Shown here: positions 9,502 through 18,340 of the stretch, piece after piece | Layout: each line of letters opens with the position of its first letter | Numbering within the stretch: the stretch's first letter is position 1 | Assembly: GCF_900625095.1 (NCBI RefSeq) | Contig: NZ_LR130760.1 | Span: 550,316-614,315, forward strand | DNA: 64,000 nt | Source of the DNA: Acinetobacter ihumii | Lineage (GTDB): Bacteria; Pseudomonadota; Gammaproteobacteria; Pseudomonadales; Moraxellaceae | Direction: 5' to 3' | The notes under the pieces: model-generated | Databases searched by the model: none | Told to the model about the DNA's origin: nothing | What the model saw: only the letters and a program-made list of their open reading frames with translations | Made by a program: the position numbers and the translations under genes

Positions 9502-10323
9502 TTATTCTTGAGTCTTTACAGCATATTTTAACACGCGCGCATGCAACTCTTTAAGACCTTGTTCCATCTTTTGCTGTACTTCGGCAGTGAGACTACTCAC
9601 AGTATGCCCCTGTACTTCAATTTCAGGTAGGGTCAATAAATGTGCAGTCACTTTTGGCATCTCCAGAACACGTTGTACATGTTCAGCAAACGTCATTTCT
9701 CCAATAAATGGTGCAACCGTATCCAGCTCTCCCTGCTGATTGACATAACAAATTACACAGACTTGTACAGGTCGTTGCGCCTCAATTGCTGCGCCTAAAA
9801 TACGCCCATGCACCCGTTTTATACTTTGTCCATCTGTGGTGGTTGCTTCAGGGAAAAAAAGCACGGGGATATCTTGTTTTAAAAAGTCAGTAATTTGCTC
9901 ACGAATTCGTACTGAATCTCCCGAACCGCGCTTAATAAACAGCGTTCCCCCACCTTTGGCAAGTTTACCTAAAATAGGCCAGTTTTCGACTTCAGCTTTG
10001 GCCAAAAAGAATACGCGCGCACCTGAACCCAATACCGCAACATCCAGCCATGAAATATGATTACTCACCCACAATGAAGGATTGCGTGGAATTGTGCCAT
10101 GCACCTCAACATCAAGATTAAATACCTTGCACAATTGACGACAAAAATACTGAACATAACGCGTGTTCAATGGATTATTGGGATTTTTATACAGTTGATG
10201 ACGGTAAACCAAATAAAAGCCTTCACCAATCACCCCCAAACCAGTGGCTAATTTTTTACTATATAAAAAAACTTTTTCTACAGGATTTAAGCCTGCTTGA
10301 GTCACAGTATTTGATTGAGTCAT
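9502..10323 (-). CDS. PlsC-like lysophospholipid acyltransferase
   Basis: Predicted 273-residue 1-acyl-glycerophosphate O-acyltransferase family protein. The catalytic HX4D motif is NHISWLD and the second motif is FFPEATTTDG, with GTLFIKRGSG between them. The start at 10323 (MTQSNTVTQ) follows GAAGTG. A longer frame runs back to 10389 but overlaps the adjacent divergent Fur-box region. It probably acylates lysophospholipids or ornithine lipids at the inner membrane. The neighbouring phospholipase D-like gene converges on it. Confidence 0.85.
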   Translation of the reverse strand: MTQSNTVTQAGLNPVEKVFLYSKKLATGLGVIGEGFYLVYRHQLYKNPNNPLNTRYVQYFCRQLCKVFNLDVEVHGTIPRNPSLWVSNHISWLDVAVLGSGARVFFLAKAEVENWPILGKLAKGGGTLFIKRGSGDSVRIREQITDFLKQDIPVLFFPEATTTDGQSIKRVHGRILGAAIEAQRPVQVCVICYVNQQGELDTVAPFIGEMTFAEHVQRVLEMPKVTAHLLTLPEIEVQGHTVSSLTAEVQQKMEQGLKELHARVLKYAVKTQE

Positions 10324-10442
10324 ACACACTTCATTGTTGTTAAAATTACCATTGCGACTCATTCTATACCGAACTTGATCGAGTTGCATTGATGATAAAA
10401 ATCGAACAACAACATTTAAAATTTCAATTTCCCGTCATTATT

Positions 10443-10461
10443 AATATTGATTATCATTTAC
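10443..10461 (+). promoter_or_regulatory. Candidate Fur box
   Basis: The 19-bp site AATATTGATTATCATTTAC matches 14 of 19 positions of the classical Fur consensus (GATAATGATAATCATTATC). It lies 33 bases upstream of a 45-codon gene, between divergent promoters for that gene and the PlsC-like gene. Iron repression is inferred. Confidence 0.5.
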
Positions 10462-10494
10462 TTGTTCAATTGAAATCATTAAGGTGTAAATATC

Positions 10495-10632
10495 ATGCAT
10501 ACTTCTCCATTGAAACAACATCAGCACTCAATTGCCTCAATCACAAATGGCTTACGTCAGATTCTAGGTTGGTCCATTTTATATGCAGGCGCGCTCATTT
10601 TACTTGCGCAGCAATTTAATACGCTGGTTTAA
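10495..10632 (+). CDS. 45-residue single-pass membrane protein behind a Fur-box-like site
   Basis: This short reading frame encodes MHTSPLKQHQH, a linker, then a hydrophobic helix (GWSILYAGALILLA) and a short polar tail. AAGGTG lies eight bases before the ATG, an excellent ribosome binding site, and a Fur-box-like sequence lies just upstream. These three signals together support a real gene. I do not recognise a family; it is not HemP, whose conserved core is absent. It may be a small iron-regulated membrane protein. It lies 124 bases upstream of hflX. Confidence 0.6.
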   Translation: MHTSPLKQHQHSIASITNGLRQILGWSILYAGALILLAQQFNTLV

Positions 10633-10756
10633 TAAATCCTGATTGAATCAACCGTCATTGAATCAATAGATTTATACGCGCGATAACAGGATTAGAGTCG
10701 CGCCAAAGGACGGTTTATCTTAGAATGAACCTTTCGTTAAACGAGTTTAAACATCT

Positions 10757-12091
10757 GTGGAAAATTCAGGACAAGTACAATCAAGGGAACGCGTCATTTT
10801 GGTCAGTGTAGCTGTGCATATGCTCGATGATCTGGATGTTGAGGAGTTCCGTCTACTTGCCACATCCGCAGGTGCCACAATTTTGCAACATCTCTGCGTA
10901 CAACGTCAGAGACCTGATCCTAAATTTTTTATAGGTTCAGGTAAAGCCGAAGAAATCGCACAACAGGTGCAAGATTTAGAAGCCGAACTGGTCATTTTTG
11001 ATCACTCTCTTTCACCTGCACAAGAACGTAATCTGGAAAAAATCATGAAATGTCGGGTGATAGACCGCACAGGATTAATTCTGGACATTTTTGCGCAGCG
11101 TGCCCGTACCCACGAAGGGAAATTACAAGTCGAGCTCGCTCAACTCAAATATTTATCGACCCGCCTCATTCGGGGTTGGGCTGCTGGTTTTGAGCAGCAA
11201 AAAGGGGGCATTGGACTTAAAGGGCCGGGCGAAACACAACTTGAAACGGATCGTCGTTTAATTAAAGTACGCATTACCCAGTTAAAAGATAAATTGGTTA
11301 AAGTCCAGCATACCCGCATGCAAGGTCGTGCTGCGCGGCAAAAAGCGGCTATTCCAACGGTTTCTTTGGTCGGTTATACCAATGCCGGCAAGTCCACCTT
11401 ATTTAATATTTTAGCCAATAGCGATGTGTATGCAGCCGATCAATTGTTTGCCACACTAGACCCTACCCTACGCCGTCTGGATTGGGATGGTATCGGGGCA
11501 GTCGTACTTGCCGATACCGTCGGTTTTGTACGTGACTTACAACATGATTTGGTTGAATCCTTTAAAGCGACCCTAGAAGAAACGCTTGAGGCAACTCTTT
11601 TGTTACATGTGATTGATAGCCATAGTCCAGACATGCTGGAACAAATTGAAGCAGTTGAAGGTGTACTCAAAGACATTGGTGCGGATGCGCCTGTTTTAAG
11701 GGTATATAACAAAATTGACCTGAGTGGAGATGAACCCAAGATTATCTATGCAGAGCCTCATTTGCCCGATCGAGTCTATGTCTCTGCTCATTCAGCGCAA
11801 GGGCTCGACTTACTCCAACAAGCAGTTCAAGAATGTTTAATGGGGCAACTACAACAGTTTGAACTGGTTTTGCAGCCTGCCTATGGCAAGTTACGCACAC
11901 AACTCTATTCACTCAATGTGATTCAAAATGAACACTATGATGATGCAGGAAATCTTCATTTAAAGGTTGCCATCGCTCCGCATAAACTTGAACAATTAAT
12001 TCGACAGGCGCATTTACCGCTTGAAGAAATTTTGGGTGAACGTGCTAGCCAGTTTAAACGACCACTCGAAGCATTTGAAATCAAACCCTAG
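10757..12091 (+). CDS. hflX: GTPase HflX
   Basis: A 444-residue ribosome-associated GTPase that splits or rescues stalled ribosomes under stress. The N-terminal HflX domain contains PDPKFFIGSGKAEEI and FDHSLSPAQERNLE. A coiled linker with the GPGETQLETDRR signature follows. The G domain has GYTNAGKST (G1), DTVGF (G3) and NKID (G4). The GTG start at 10757 gives an N-terminus that lines up with E. coli HflX as I recall it. In many proteobacteria hfq precedes hflX; here hfq is absent. Confidence 0.95.
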   Translation: MENSGQVQSRERVILVSVAVHMLDDLDVEEFRLLATSAGATILQHLCVQRQRPDPKFFIGSGKAEEIAQQVQDLEAELVIFDHSLSPAQERNLEKIMKCRVIDRTGLILDIFAQRARTHEGKLQVELAQLKYLSTRLIRGWAAGFEQQKGGIGLKGPGETQLETDRRLIKVRITQLKDKLVKVQHTRMQGRAARQKAAIPTVSLVGYTNAGKSTLFNILANSDVYAADQLFATLDPTLRRLDWDGIGAVVLADTVGFVRDLQHDLVESFKATLEETLEATLLLHVIDSHSPDMLEQIEAVEGVLKDIGADAPVLRVYNKIDLSGDEPKIIYAEPHLPDRVYVSAHSAQGLDLLQQAVQECLMGQLQQFELVLQPAYGKLRTQLYSLNVIQNEHYDDAGNLHLKVAIAPHKLEQLIRQAHLPLEEILGERASQFKRPLEAFEIKP

Positions 12092-12126
12092 ATCGGTTAA
12101 AACGTGAATATTCAAATGATAAATAG

Positions 12127-12507
12127 ATGAGCAGCATGGATAGGTTAAAACAGATTGACTGGTTGGCATGGCTTGCAACCATTGCACTGATTATTGGATT
12201 TCGCGAAGGTGCAGTGCTGGTGATGCGCGCCTTTAATCATGCTGAACTCGGCAATCTAGTCGGTCTTATCAGCTTACTGCTGGTGCTATTGGTCTGGAGA
12301 AAATTTAAAAAACTCCCACATCGACTGGTGGATACCAATAATAAAATCATGAAAGAAAGTGGATTTGCCTTTTTGCCGATTTGTGCAGGTTCACTGATCA
12401 TGCTGGTGCATATGGGCAATGAAATTCCATTATTCTTGTTGGTTCTGGTGATCAGTACGCTGCTTCCGCTATGGATTTATGCCAAAATGGCCAAGCACTG
12501 GCTTTAA
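12127..12507 (+). CDS. CidA/LrgA family protein
   Basis: A 126-residue protein with four hydrophobic helices, the size of LrgA/CidA holin-like proteins. The segment FAFLPICAGSLIM corresponds to the family's conserved phenylalanine-proline-glycine region. The gene is followed 12 bases later by an LrgB homologue, the usual pairing. These pairs are linked to murein-hydrolase control and, in some bacteria, pyruvate transport. Confidence 0.8.
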   Translation: MSSMDRLKQIDWLAWLATIALIIGFREGAVLVMRAFNHAELGNLVGLISLLLVLLVWRKFKKLPHRLVDTNNKIMKESGFAFLPICAGSLIMLVHMGNEIPLFLLVLVISTLLPLWIYAKMAKHWL

Positions 12508-12519
12508 GGAGATCGAAAA

Positions 12520-13188
12520 ATGCTGACCGTTGTTTATGGTTTTTTGATTACGCTCATCGCCTATCTTTGTGCCAAACCTTTAAATAAACGTTTACCACAA
12601 GTGCCACTTTTAGTGTTTGCCATGTGTATTGTTGTTGCCCTCCTTGCTTTAGTGGGTATGCCCTATCAAGACTATTTAACTACCGTCAATCCTTTGTTTA
12701 ATCATTTACTTGGCTATGTCACAGTTGCATTGGCGATTCCACTTGCCGCCATGCGTTATGATGATTTACCGCTCAAATCCATGATCGGGATTCTGGTATT
12801 TGCCAGTGTGAGTGCGGTGGCCTTACCCATGGGGCTTGCTTATTTGTTGCACATGTCTGAACCCACCATCTTGGCGTTCGCCACCCGTGCTGTTACCACC
12901 CCAATTGCCTTAAATATTGCGACCTTGTTGCATGCACCTTTGACGATGGTCACGCTCATTGTGATTTTATCTGGTGTGATTGGTGCTGCATTTTCTCCTT
13001 TTATTTTGCGACATATTAATGATGAACGTGCCAGTGGTCTTGCATTAGGTCTAGCAGCACATGCCATTGGCACTGCGCAAGCTTGGCAAAGAGGAGCAGT
13101 AGCCGGTCGTTATGCTGCGTTTGGAATGGCAATTAATGGTGTATTTACCGCAATCTGGTTACCCACTTTTATTCTCTCTATCCAATAA
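12520..13188 (+). CDS. LrgB/CidB family protein
   Basis: A 222-residue multi-pass membrane protein. The RAVTTPIALNIA segment corresponds to the conserved (K/R)SVTTPIA motif of LrgB. AHAIGTAQAWQRG is the conserved C-terminal helix motif. AGGAG-like sequence precedes the ATG. It forms a two-gene unit with the LrgA homologue. Confidence 0.87.
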   Translation: MLTVVYGFLITLIAYLCAKPLNKRLPQVPLLVFAMCIVVALLALVGMPYQDYLTTVNPLFNHLLGYVTVALAIPLAAMRYDDLPLKSMIGILVFASVSAVALPMGLAYLLHMSEPTILAFATRAVTTPIALNIATLLHAPLTMVTLIVILSGVIGAAFSPFILRHINDERASGLALGLAAHAIGTAQAWQRGAVAGRYAAFGMAINGVFTAIWLPTFILSIQ

Positions 13189-13304
13189 TTTTTGACTTAA
13201 TAATCAAAAATAAGCATTGAATACGATATAAATTAAACCTAAGATAAAAACAGTTGTCATTTAGGACAAAAAAGTTATCTGATTACTCAAAAAAGGATTT
13301 TAAA

Positions 13305-13751
13305 ATGAGAAAACTAAAATTAGTCGCAGCACTAATGTTGTCTGGATTTAGTAGTCTGGTATTTGCACAAGATATCTCAGGGATCTGGCAAAACATTGAC
13401 GACAAAACAGGATCACCTAAAGGTCTGATTGAAATTCGTCAGGATGCAAATGGCGCGTATATCGGTAAAGTCATCAAAATTACTCCTCGTCCGGGATATA
13501 CTCCAAAAGAAACCTGCGTGAATTGCCCGCCACCTTATACAAACAAACCTATTTTGGGAATGGATGTATTAACTGGACTCAAACATGACAAAGACCTAGA
13601 TTATAAAAATGGTAAAATTATTGATCCTTTAAGCGGCAAAATTTACAGTATGAAAGCTAAATTAAGCCCGAATGGTAAACGTTTACAGTTGCGTGGCTAT
13701 GTCGGTGTTTCTGCCCTTGGTCGTACTCAAATCTGGATTCGCCAAGAATAA
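13305..13751 (+). CDS. Secreted DUF2147 domain protein
   Basis: A 148-residue exported protein. The signal peptide MRKLKLVAALMLSGFSSLVFA is followed by a cleavage site before QDISG. The mature part matches DUF2147: GIWQNIDDKTGSPKGLIEI, a central CVNCPP pair of cysteines and DPLSGKIYSMKAKLS. The ATG at 13305 has AAAAAGGAT upstream. The function of DUF2147 is not known; the domain is a small lipocalin-like beta fold. Confidence 0.85.
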   Translation: MRKLKLVAALMLSGFSSLVFAQDISGIWQNIDDKTGSPKGLIEIRQDANGAYIGKVIKITPRPGYTPKETCVNCPPPYTNKPILGMDVLTGLKHDKDLDYKNGKIIDPLSGKIYSMKAKLSPNGKRLQLRGYVGVSALGRTQIWIRQE

Positions 13752-13771
13752 AAGTGCAATTTTGCAAAGCC

Positions 13772-13798
13772 AAAAGTCACCCAAGGGTGACTTTTTTA
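13772..13798 (+). terminator. Rho-independent terminator after the DUF2147 gene
   Basis: Stem AAAAGTCACCC / GGGTGACTTTT with a two-base AA spacer, followed by a T run. It lies about 20 bases after the stop codon and just before the convergent apaH end. Confidence 0.85.
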
Positions 13799-13807
13799 TT
13801 TTGATGT

Positions 13808-14647
13808 CTAACCGAGAGGGTTGTCTACCTGAAAAAGCAGTTGATCTTCTAAGCGATAAGCAATCAATTGATTTCCCCATACTGCTCCGCCATCGACATT
13901 CTGGATTTTTGGATTAATTGTTCGGCCTTGTAATGCTGCCCAATGGCCAAACACAATTTGATGCGTTTGCGCGCTTAAGCTCTCAAATTCAAACCACGGA
14001 CGAAAGCCTTCAGGCATTGGGGCTGTTAATTCATCTTTAAAACTAAATTCCAAACGACCTTCAGCATTGGTTAAGCGCATACGAGTCAAATAATTGGTAA
14101 TGGCACGTAACCGCGGCATGCCCGTCAAATCATCCGACCACAACGTGGGTTCTTCGCCGTACATTTCCGCCAAAAAAGCATCAAGCTGATTTAAATCTTG
14201 ATTTGCAACCTGCGCTTGTAGTTCTTGGGCCAATTGCGCGGTTTTTTCAGCCGTCCAGATACAAGGAACTCCAGCATGAGTCAAAATCGTGTGATCATTT
14301 GGAAATAAACACAATGGCTGGCGACGCAACCAATCAATCAGCTCATCGCCATCTATCGCATCAATCACCTGTTGGGTATTGTCTTTAGCCTTGATTTTTT
14401 TGAAACCGCGAGCAGTCGCAATTAAAGTTAAATCATGATTACCCAGCACAGTATGAGCTGCACCACGCTCTGCTAATTTTTTGACAAAACGCAAAGTGCC
14501 GACTGAATTTTCTCCACGTGCAACCAAGTCGCCTGCAAACCAAATCACATCCTGATCTGGATCAAAGCGAATTTCTTTGAGCAAGGCTTTTAAGGCTTCA
14601 AAACAGCCTTGTACATCTCCAATCACATAGTTATAACGTTTAGACAT
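13808..14647 (-). CDS. apaH: Symmetrical bis(5'-nucleosyl)-tetraphosphatase
   Basis: A 279-residue calcineurin-like hydrolase that cleaves Ap4A to two ADP and limits alarmone and Np4-RNA caps. Motifs: GDVQGC at residues 9-14, GDLVARG, LGNHD and THAGVP. It is the last gene of a minus-strand pdxA-rsmA-apaH operon, eight bases after rsmA. In E. coli apaG lies between rsmA and apaH and surA precedes pdxA; both are missing here. Confidence 0.95.
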   Translation of the reverse strand: MSKRYNYVIGDVQGCFEALKALLKEIRFDPDQDVIWFAGDLVARGENSVGTLRFVKKLAERGAAHTVLGNHDLTLIATARGFKKIKAKDNTQQVIDAIDGDELIDWLRRQPLCLFPNDHTILTHAGVPCIWTAEKTAQLAQELQAQVANQDLNQLDAFLAEMYGEEPTLWSDDLTGMPRLRAITNYLTRMRLTNAEGRLEFSFKDELTAPMPEGFRPWFEFESLSAQTHQIVFGHWAALQGRTINPKIQNVDGGAVWGNQLIAYRLEDQLLFQVDNPLG

Positions 14648-14655
14648 TTTTAAAA

Positions 14656-15468
14656 CTACCCAACCATATGATCAGATAAAGCCACGAATTGTGCCAAGCT
14701 TAAAGTTTCGGGACGCGCCATTGGATCGACCCCTGCTTTTACAAACCCTTCTTCATCCAACATGCCTTTTAAACTATTTCTTAAAGTCTTTCGACGTTGG
14801 GTAAATACATGTGAAACGAGACGAGACAAAGCTTTTTCATCCTGAGCCACAATTGGTTTTTCAAGATAAGGGACTAAACGAAATACCGCACTGGTCACTT
14901 TGGGTGGTGGATTAAATGCGCCAGCAGGCACTTCAAACAAAAATGTAGGTTGACAATAATATTGAATCATCACCGACAAACGACCATATTCTTTGGTATT
15001 GGGTGCAGCAGTAATTCGCTCGACCACTTCTTTTTGTAGCATAAAATGCATGTCTTTAACTTTGTCACCAAATTCCAAGAGATGAAAAAGTAATGGCGTC
15101 GAAATATTATAAGGTAAGTTCCCGACCACACGTAGTGGACGACCGTCCTCTGCTAACTGGCTAAAATCGTATTTCAGTGCATCTGCTTCAACAATAGTTA
15201 AACGTTCTGGATGCGGTACACGCTCAGGCAAACCAGCCGCTAAATCACGATCCAGTTCAACAACGGTCAGCGCATCACACTCTCCAATCAGTGGTGAGGT
15301 AAGTGCGGCTAAGCCAGGACCAATTTCAACAATATTTTCGCCGGGGCGCGGATTGACTGATCGCACGATTTTGGCAATCACACGTTGATCATGTAAAAAG
15401 TTTTGACCAAAACGTTTACGAGCTTTATGCCCTTCTTCTTTCGGGTTTAGGGCATTAATTTGATACAT
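14656..15468 (-). CDS. rsmA: 16S rRNA dimethyladenosine transferase RsmA (KsgA)
   Basis: A 270-residue SAM-dependent enzyme that dimethylates A1518 and A1519 of 16S rRNA late in 30S assembly. The N-terminal RFGQNFLHDQRVI signature, IVEIGPGLAALT (SAM motif I), VVELD, and the catalytic NLPYN (motif IV) are all present. The C-terminal HVFTQRRKTLRNSLKGML is also conserved. Loss of KsgA gives kasugamycin resistance in known species. Confidence 0.97.
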   Translation of the reverse strand: MYQINALNPKEEGHKARKRFGQNFLHDQRVIAKIVRSVNPRPGENIVEIGPGLAALTSPLIGECDALTVVELDRDLAAGLPERVPHPERLTIVEADALKYDFSQLAEDGRPLRVVGNLPYNISTPLLFHLLEFGDKVKDMHFMLQKEVVERITAAPNTKEYGRLSVMIQYYCQPTFLFEVPAGAFNPPPKVTSAVFRLVPYLEKPIVAQDEKALSRLVSHVFTQRRKTLRNSLKGMLDEEGFVKAGVDPMARPETLSLAQFVALSDHMVG

Positions 15469-15491
15469 AAAAACGTTCCAACATAAATCAA

Positions 15492-16472
15492 TTATTGACG
15501 CGCCAGATCTAGCGCCAGATCAACCGCAACATGCAAACTTGAGCTTTTCGCCAAACCTGTCCCTGCGAGTGATAACGCAGTGCCATGATCAACCGAAGTG
15601 CGAATAAAAGGTAAACCCAATGTAATATTGATGGCTTCACCAAAGCCCTGTGATTTTAACACAGGTAAGCCCTGATCGTGATACATCGCCAAAACTGCAT
15701 CTGCCTCTTTTAAATGTTCAGGCGTAAATAAAGTATCCGCAGGCAGACTTAAACTCATATTGATGCCTTTTTGACGATAGCTTTCCAGCACAGGATTGAT
15801 GATTTCAATTTCTTCGCGTCCCAAATAACCATCTTCACCAGCATGAGGATTTAACCCGCAGACTAAAATTCGTGGCTGCTCAATTTTAAATTTGCTGGTT
15901 AAATCGTGCAGCAGAATATCAATGACCTGATGCAATCGATCCGCTGTAATCGCATCTGCAACGGCACGTAATGGCAGGTGTGTCGTTGCCAAAGCAACAC
16001 GCAAAGTTTTGGTGGCTAACATCATCACCACACGATCAACCTCAGAAAATTCTTGATAAAATTCGGTATGTCCACTAAAGCGAATGCCAGCATCATTGAT
16101 TACAGATTTTTGTACTGGTGCGGTTGCTACCCCAACACCTTTACCCGTCATGGCATACTCAGCAGAACGTCGAAGTTGTTCAATCACATAAGCTGCATTT
16201 TTGGAGTTTAATTCGCCAGACATGACAGGAGCATTTAACGGAACATGTTCGATATAAAGCTGACCTGTTTCGCAAGACTCAGTTTGTCCGTGGTACGCGA
16301 TGAGTTCAACGTCTACTTCCAACTGTTGCGCACGTTGTGCTAACAGCTGTTGATCGCCCAATACCACAATCGGTCGCTCATCGACACGTTCAGCCAGACT
16401 TAAACAGATATCTGGACCAATGCCCGCTGGTTCTCCACTGGTGATATATAAAGGACGCACACTCTGCCTCAC
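15492..16472 (-). CDS. pdxA: 4-hydroxythreonine-4-phosphate dehydrogenase
   Basis: A 326-residue enzyme of pyridoxal 5'-phosphate synthesis (DXP-dependent pathway). Motifs: TSGEPAGIGPD at the N-terminus, FSGHTEF near residue 135, GLNPHAGEDGYLG, and MYHDQGLPVLK for metal and substrate binding. The ORF starts at GTG 16472. A second GTG at 16460 also has a GAGG site and gives a length closer to MRPLYITSG, so the start is uncertain by four codons. It heads the operon with rsmA and apaH. Confidence 0.95.
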   Translation of the reverse strand: MRQSVRPLYITSGEPAGIGPDICLSLAERVDERPIVVLGDQQLLAQRAQQLEVDVELIAYHGQTESCETGQLYIEHVPLNAPVMSGELNSKNAAYVIEQLRRSAEYAMTGKGVGVATAPVQKSVINDAGIRFSGHTEFYQEFSEVDRVVMMLATKTLRVALATTHLPLRAVADAITADRLHQVIDILLHDLTSKFKIEQPRILVCGLNPHAGEDGYLGREEIEIINPVLESYRQKGINMSLSLPADTLFTPEHLKEADAVLAMYHDQGLPVLKSQGFGEAINITLGLPFIRTSVDHGTALSLAGTGLAKSSSLHVAVDLALDLARQ

Positions 16473-16540
16473 TTAGCCCTATTCTTTATGGCATTCAGTA
16501 TATTCAATTTTGAGTCAATCACGGGTAAAATATTGTCGCC

Positions 16541-16623
16541 GATTCACAATTATTTCTTGTGAATCCATCTATATTCGTATAGAATTCGGTCTCCTTTTGT
16601 TTGGACTGATTCCACCGTCCAAA
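16541..16623 (+). promoter_or_regulatory. rplM leader with two inverted repeats
   Basis: Two stems lie upstream of rplM: GATTCACAA / TTGTGAATC (16541-16565, 9 bp perfect) and TTTGGAC / GTCCAAA (16600-16623, 7 bp). The second ends 23 bases before the rplM ATG and would fall in the 5' untranslated leader. L13 is known to autoregulate its operon in E. coli, so a leader structure is plausible, but this one has not been compared with known L13 leaders. The first stem could instead be a pdxA-side or promoter element. Confidence 0.4.
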
Positions 16624-16645
16624 CCAACTATAATAGGTAGTGGTA

Positions 16646-17074
16646 ATGAAAACTCTCAGCGCTAAGCCTGCTGAAGTACAACACGACTGGTACGTTGTTG
16701 ATGCTTCTGGCAAAACTTTAGGTCGTCTTGCGACTGAAATCGCTCGTCGTTTACGCGGTAAACACAAGACTTCTTATACGCCTCACGTTGACACTGGCGA
16801 CTACATCGTTGTGATCAATGCTGAACAAGTTCAAGTGACTGGTAACAAAGCACTTGATAAAAAATACTATCGCCACACTGAATTCCCAGGCGGTTTAAAA
16901 GAAACTAATTTCGAAAAATTAGTTGCTCACAAACCTGAAGAAATCTTCCAACGCGCTGTAAAAGGCATGTTGCCAAAAGGTCCTCTTGGTTATGCAATGA
17001 TCAAGAAGATGAAAGTGTACGCTGGTAGCGAGCATCCACACGTTGCTCAACAGCCACAAGTTTTGGACATCTAA
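16646..17074 (+). CDS. rplM: 50S ribosomal protein L13
   Basis: A 142-residue ribosomal protein matching L13 throughout: [37 protein letters not shown], and [12 protein letters not shown]. The ATG at 16646 gives the standard length; the in-frame GTG at 16640 is unlikely. L13 is an early assembly protein of the large subunit. The rpsI gene follows 12 bases later. Confidence 0.98.
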   Translation: MKTLSAKPAEVQHDWYVVDASGKTLGRLATEIARRLRGKHKTSYTPHVDTGDYIVVINAEQVQVTGNKALDKKYYRHTEFPGGLKETNFEKLVAHKPEEIFQRAVKGMLPKGPLGYAMIKKMKVYAGSEHPHVAQQPQVLDI

Positions 17075-17086
17075 GGGATAAAGCAC

Positions 17087-17473
17087 ATGGCAACTAATTA
17101 TGGTACAGGTCGCCGTAAGACCGCAACTGCACGTGTTTTCTTATCAGCTGGTACTGGTAAACTCGTTATCAATAACCGCACTTTAGAGCAATATTTCGGT
17201 CGTGAAACTGCTCAAATGGTTGTTCGTCAACCACTTGAGTTGTTAGAAGCAACTGAGAAATATGACCTTTATATCACTGTTAAAGGTGGTGGTATTGGTG
17301 GTCAAGCTGGTGCAATCCGTCACGGTATTACTCGTGCCTTGATCGCGTCTGACGAAACTTTAAAACCAGTTCTTCGTCAAGCTGGCTTCGTGACTCGTGA
17401 TGCGCGTGAAGTTGAACGTAAAAAACTTGGTTTACGTAAAGCACGTAAACGTCCTCAATTCTCTAAACGTTAA
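17087..17473 (+). CDS. rpsI: 30S ribosomal protein S9
   Basis: A 128-residue protein with [13 protein letters not shown] at the N-terminus, [15 protein letters not shown] in the middle and the very basic C-terminal tail [14 protein letters not shown] that reaches the P-site tRNA. It is co-transcribed with rplM and ends before a strong terminator. Confidence 0.98.
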   Translation: MATNYGTGRRKTATARVFLSAGTGKLVINNRTLEQYFGRETAQMVVRQPLELLEATEKYDLYITVKGGGIGGQAGAIRHGITRALIASDETLKPVLRQAGFVTRDAREVERKKLGLRKARKRPQFSKR

Positions 17474-17491
17474 TTCGTTTTTGGATTGGAC

Positions 17492-17519
17492 AAAACCCTG
17501 GATTTTTCCAGGGTTTTTT
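17492..17519 (+). terminator. Rho-independent terminator after rpsI
   Basis: Stem AAACCCTGG / CCAGGGTTT with an ATTTTT loop, then TTT. Confidence 0.88.
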
Positions 17520-17677
17520 ATGCATTGTCATAGTACCCTCTCTATTGGAAATCCTATTTAAGTTCTTGGATTTATCATTTTATTCTAAGTAACGAGATAA
17601 AACTTATTGAAGTGCGTATTATCTTTTTAGTGTGAATTTTAGTATGCTAGTCCATTCTATTTTTTAATTTTTGAGAT

Positions 17678-18328
17678 ATGTCAGTCGAAACTACATCTGT
17701 TCAAGGAATCACGCTTTATAGTCATGCAGATGATTTTCGCTCACACTGGATTCGTTTTTTATTGGCAGAGAAGCAAATCAAGCATCAACTGGTTCTCGTG
17801 GACTATGATGATGAAGATCTCGCCAGTTTAAATCCTTATAATCAGCTCCCCACTTTATTGGAAAATGATTTAAAACTATTTTCCACTTCTATTATTTCTG
17901 AATATATTGATGATCGTTATCGTCAAAACAAACTTTATGCAGACTCTCCCGCAGCACGTGCTGAGCAACGCCAATATATCTGGCGATTTGAACAAGACTG
18001 GTTTAAACAAGCCGATCTCATGCTGAAACATGCCGACACTCTCGATATTTCTCAGCAAAAAAAAGCACAGCAAGAATTTAAAGATACACTGATTGCACTT
18101 ACGCCTTTATTTCAACATTTTCCCTATTTTATGTCAGAAAACTTTAGTATTTTAGACTGTATGCTGGCCCCTATGTTTTTAAGACTAGAAAGTATGGGAA
18201 TCAAATTAGCTCCACAACAATCCCGCCCTATTTTGCTCTATTGTAATCGTGTATTTAGTCGTCCTGCTTTTGTTAAATCCATGACACAACAGGAAAAAAT
18301 ACGTTATAGTGCCCTTGTAAGTCGTTAA
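17678..18328 (+). CDS. sspA: Stringent starvation protein A (glutathione S-transferase fold)
   Basis: A 216-residue protein with a GST N-terminal domain (SHWIRFLLAEKQIKHQLVLV, NPYNQLPTLLENDLKLFSTS) and a GST C-terminal helical domain. SspA binds RNA polymerase and modulates stress and late gene transcription in E. coli and relatives. The catalytic GST residue is not conserved in the family. The position after rplM-rpsI and 12 bases before sspB confirms the call. Confidence 0.9.
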   Translation: MSVETTSVQGITLYSHADDFRSHWIRFLLAEKQIKHQLVLVDYDDEDLASLNPYNQLPTLLENDLKLFSTSIISEYIDDRYRQNKLYADSPAARAEQRQYIWRFEQDWFKQADLMLKHADTLDISQQKKAQQEFKDTLIALTPLFQHFPYFMSENFSILDCMLAPMFLRLESMGIKLAPQQSRPILLYCNRVFSRPAFVKSMTQQEKIRYSALVSR

Positions 18329-18340
18329 GAGAAATTTGTC

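Noticed and set aside
10389..10619. A 76-codon plus-strand frame beginning next to the PlsC gene
   Set aside because: It runs through the Fur-like site and overlaps the better supported 45-codon gene in another frame; no ribosome site.
13808..16472. Missing surA and apaG in the pdxA-rsmA-apaH operon as a possible deletion
   Set aside because: The gaps between genes are only 8-23 bases and no remnants are seen; the shorter operon is likely normal for this lineage.
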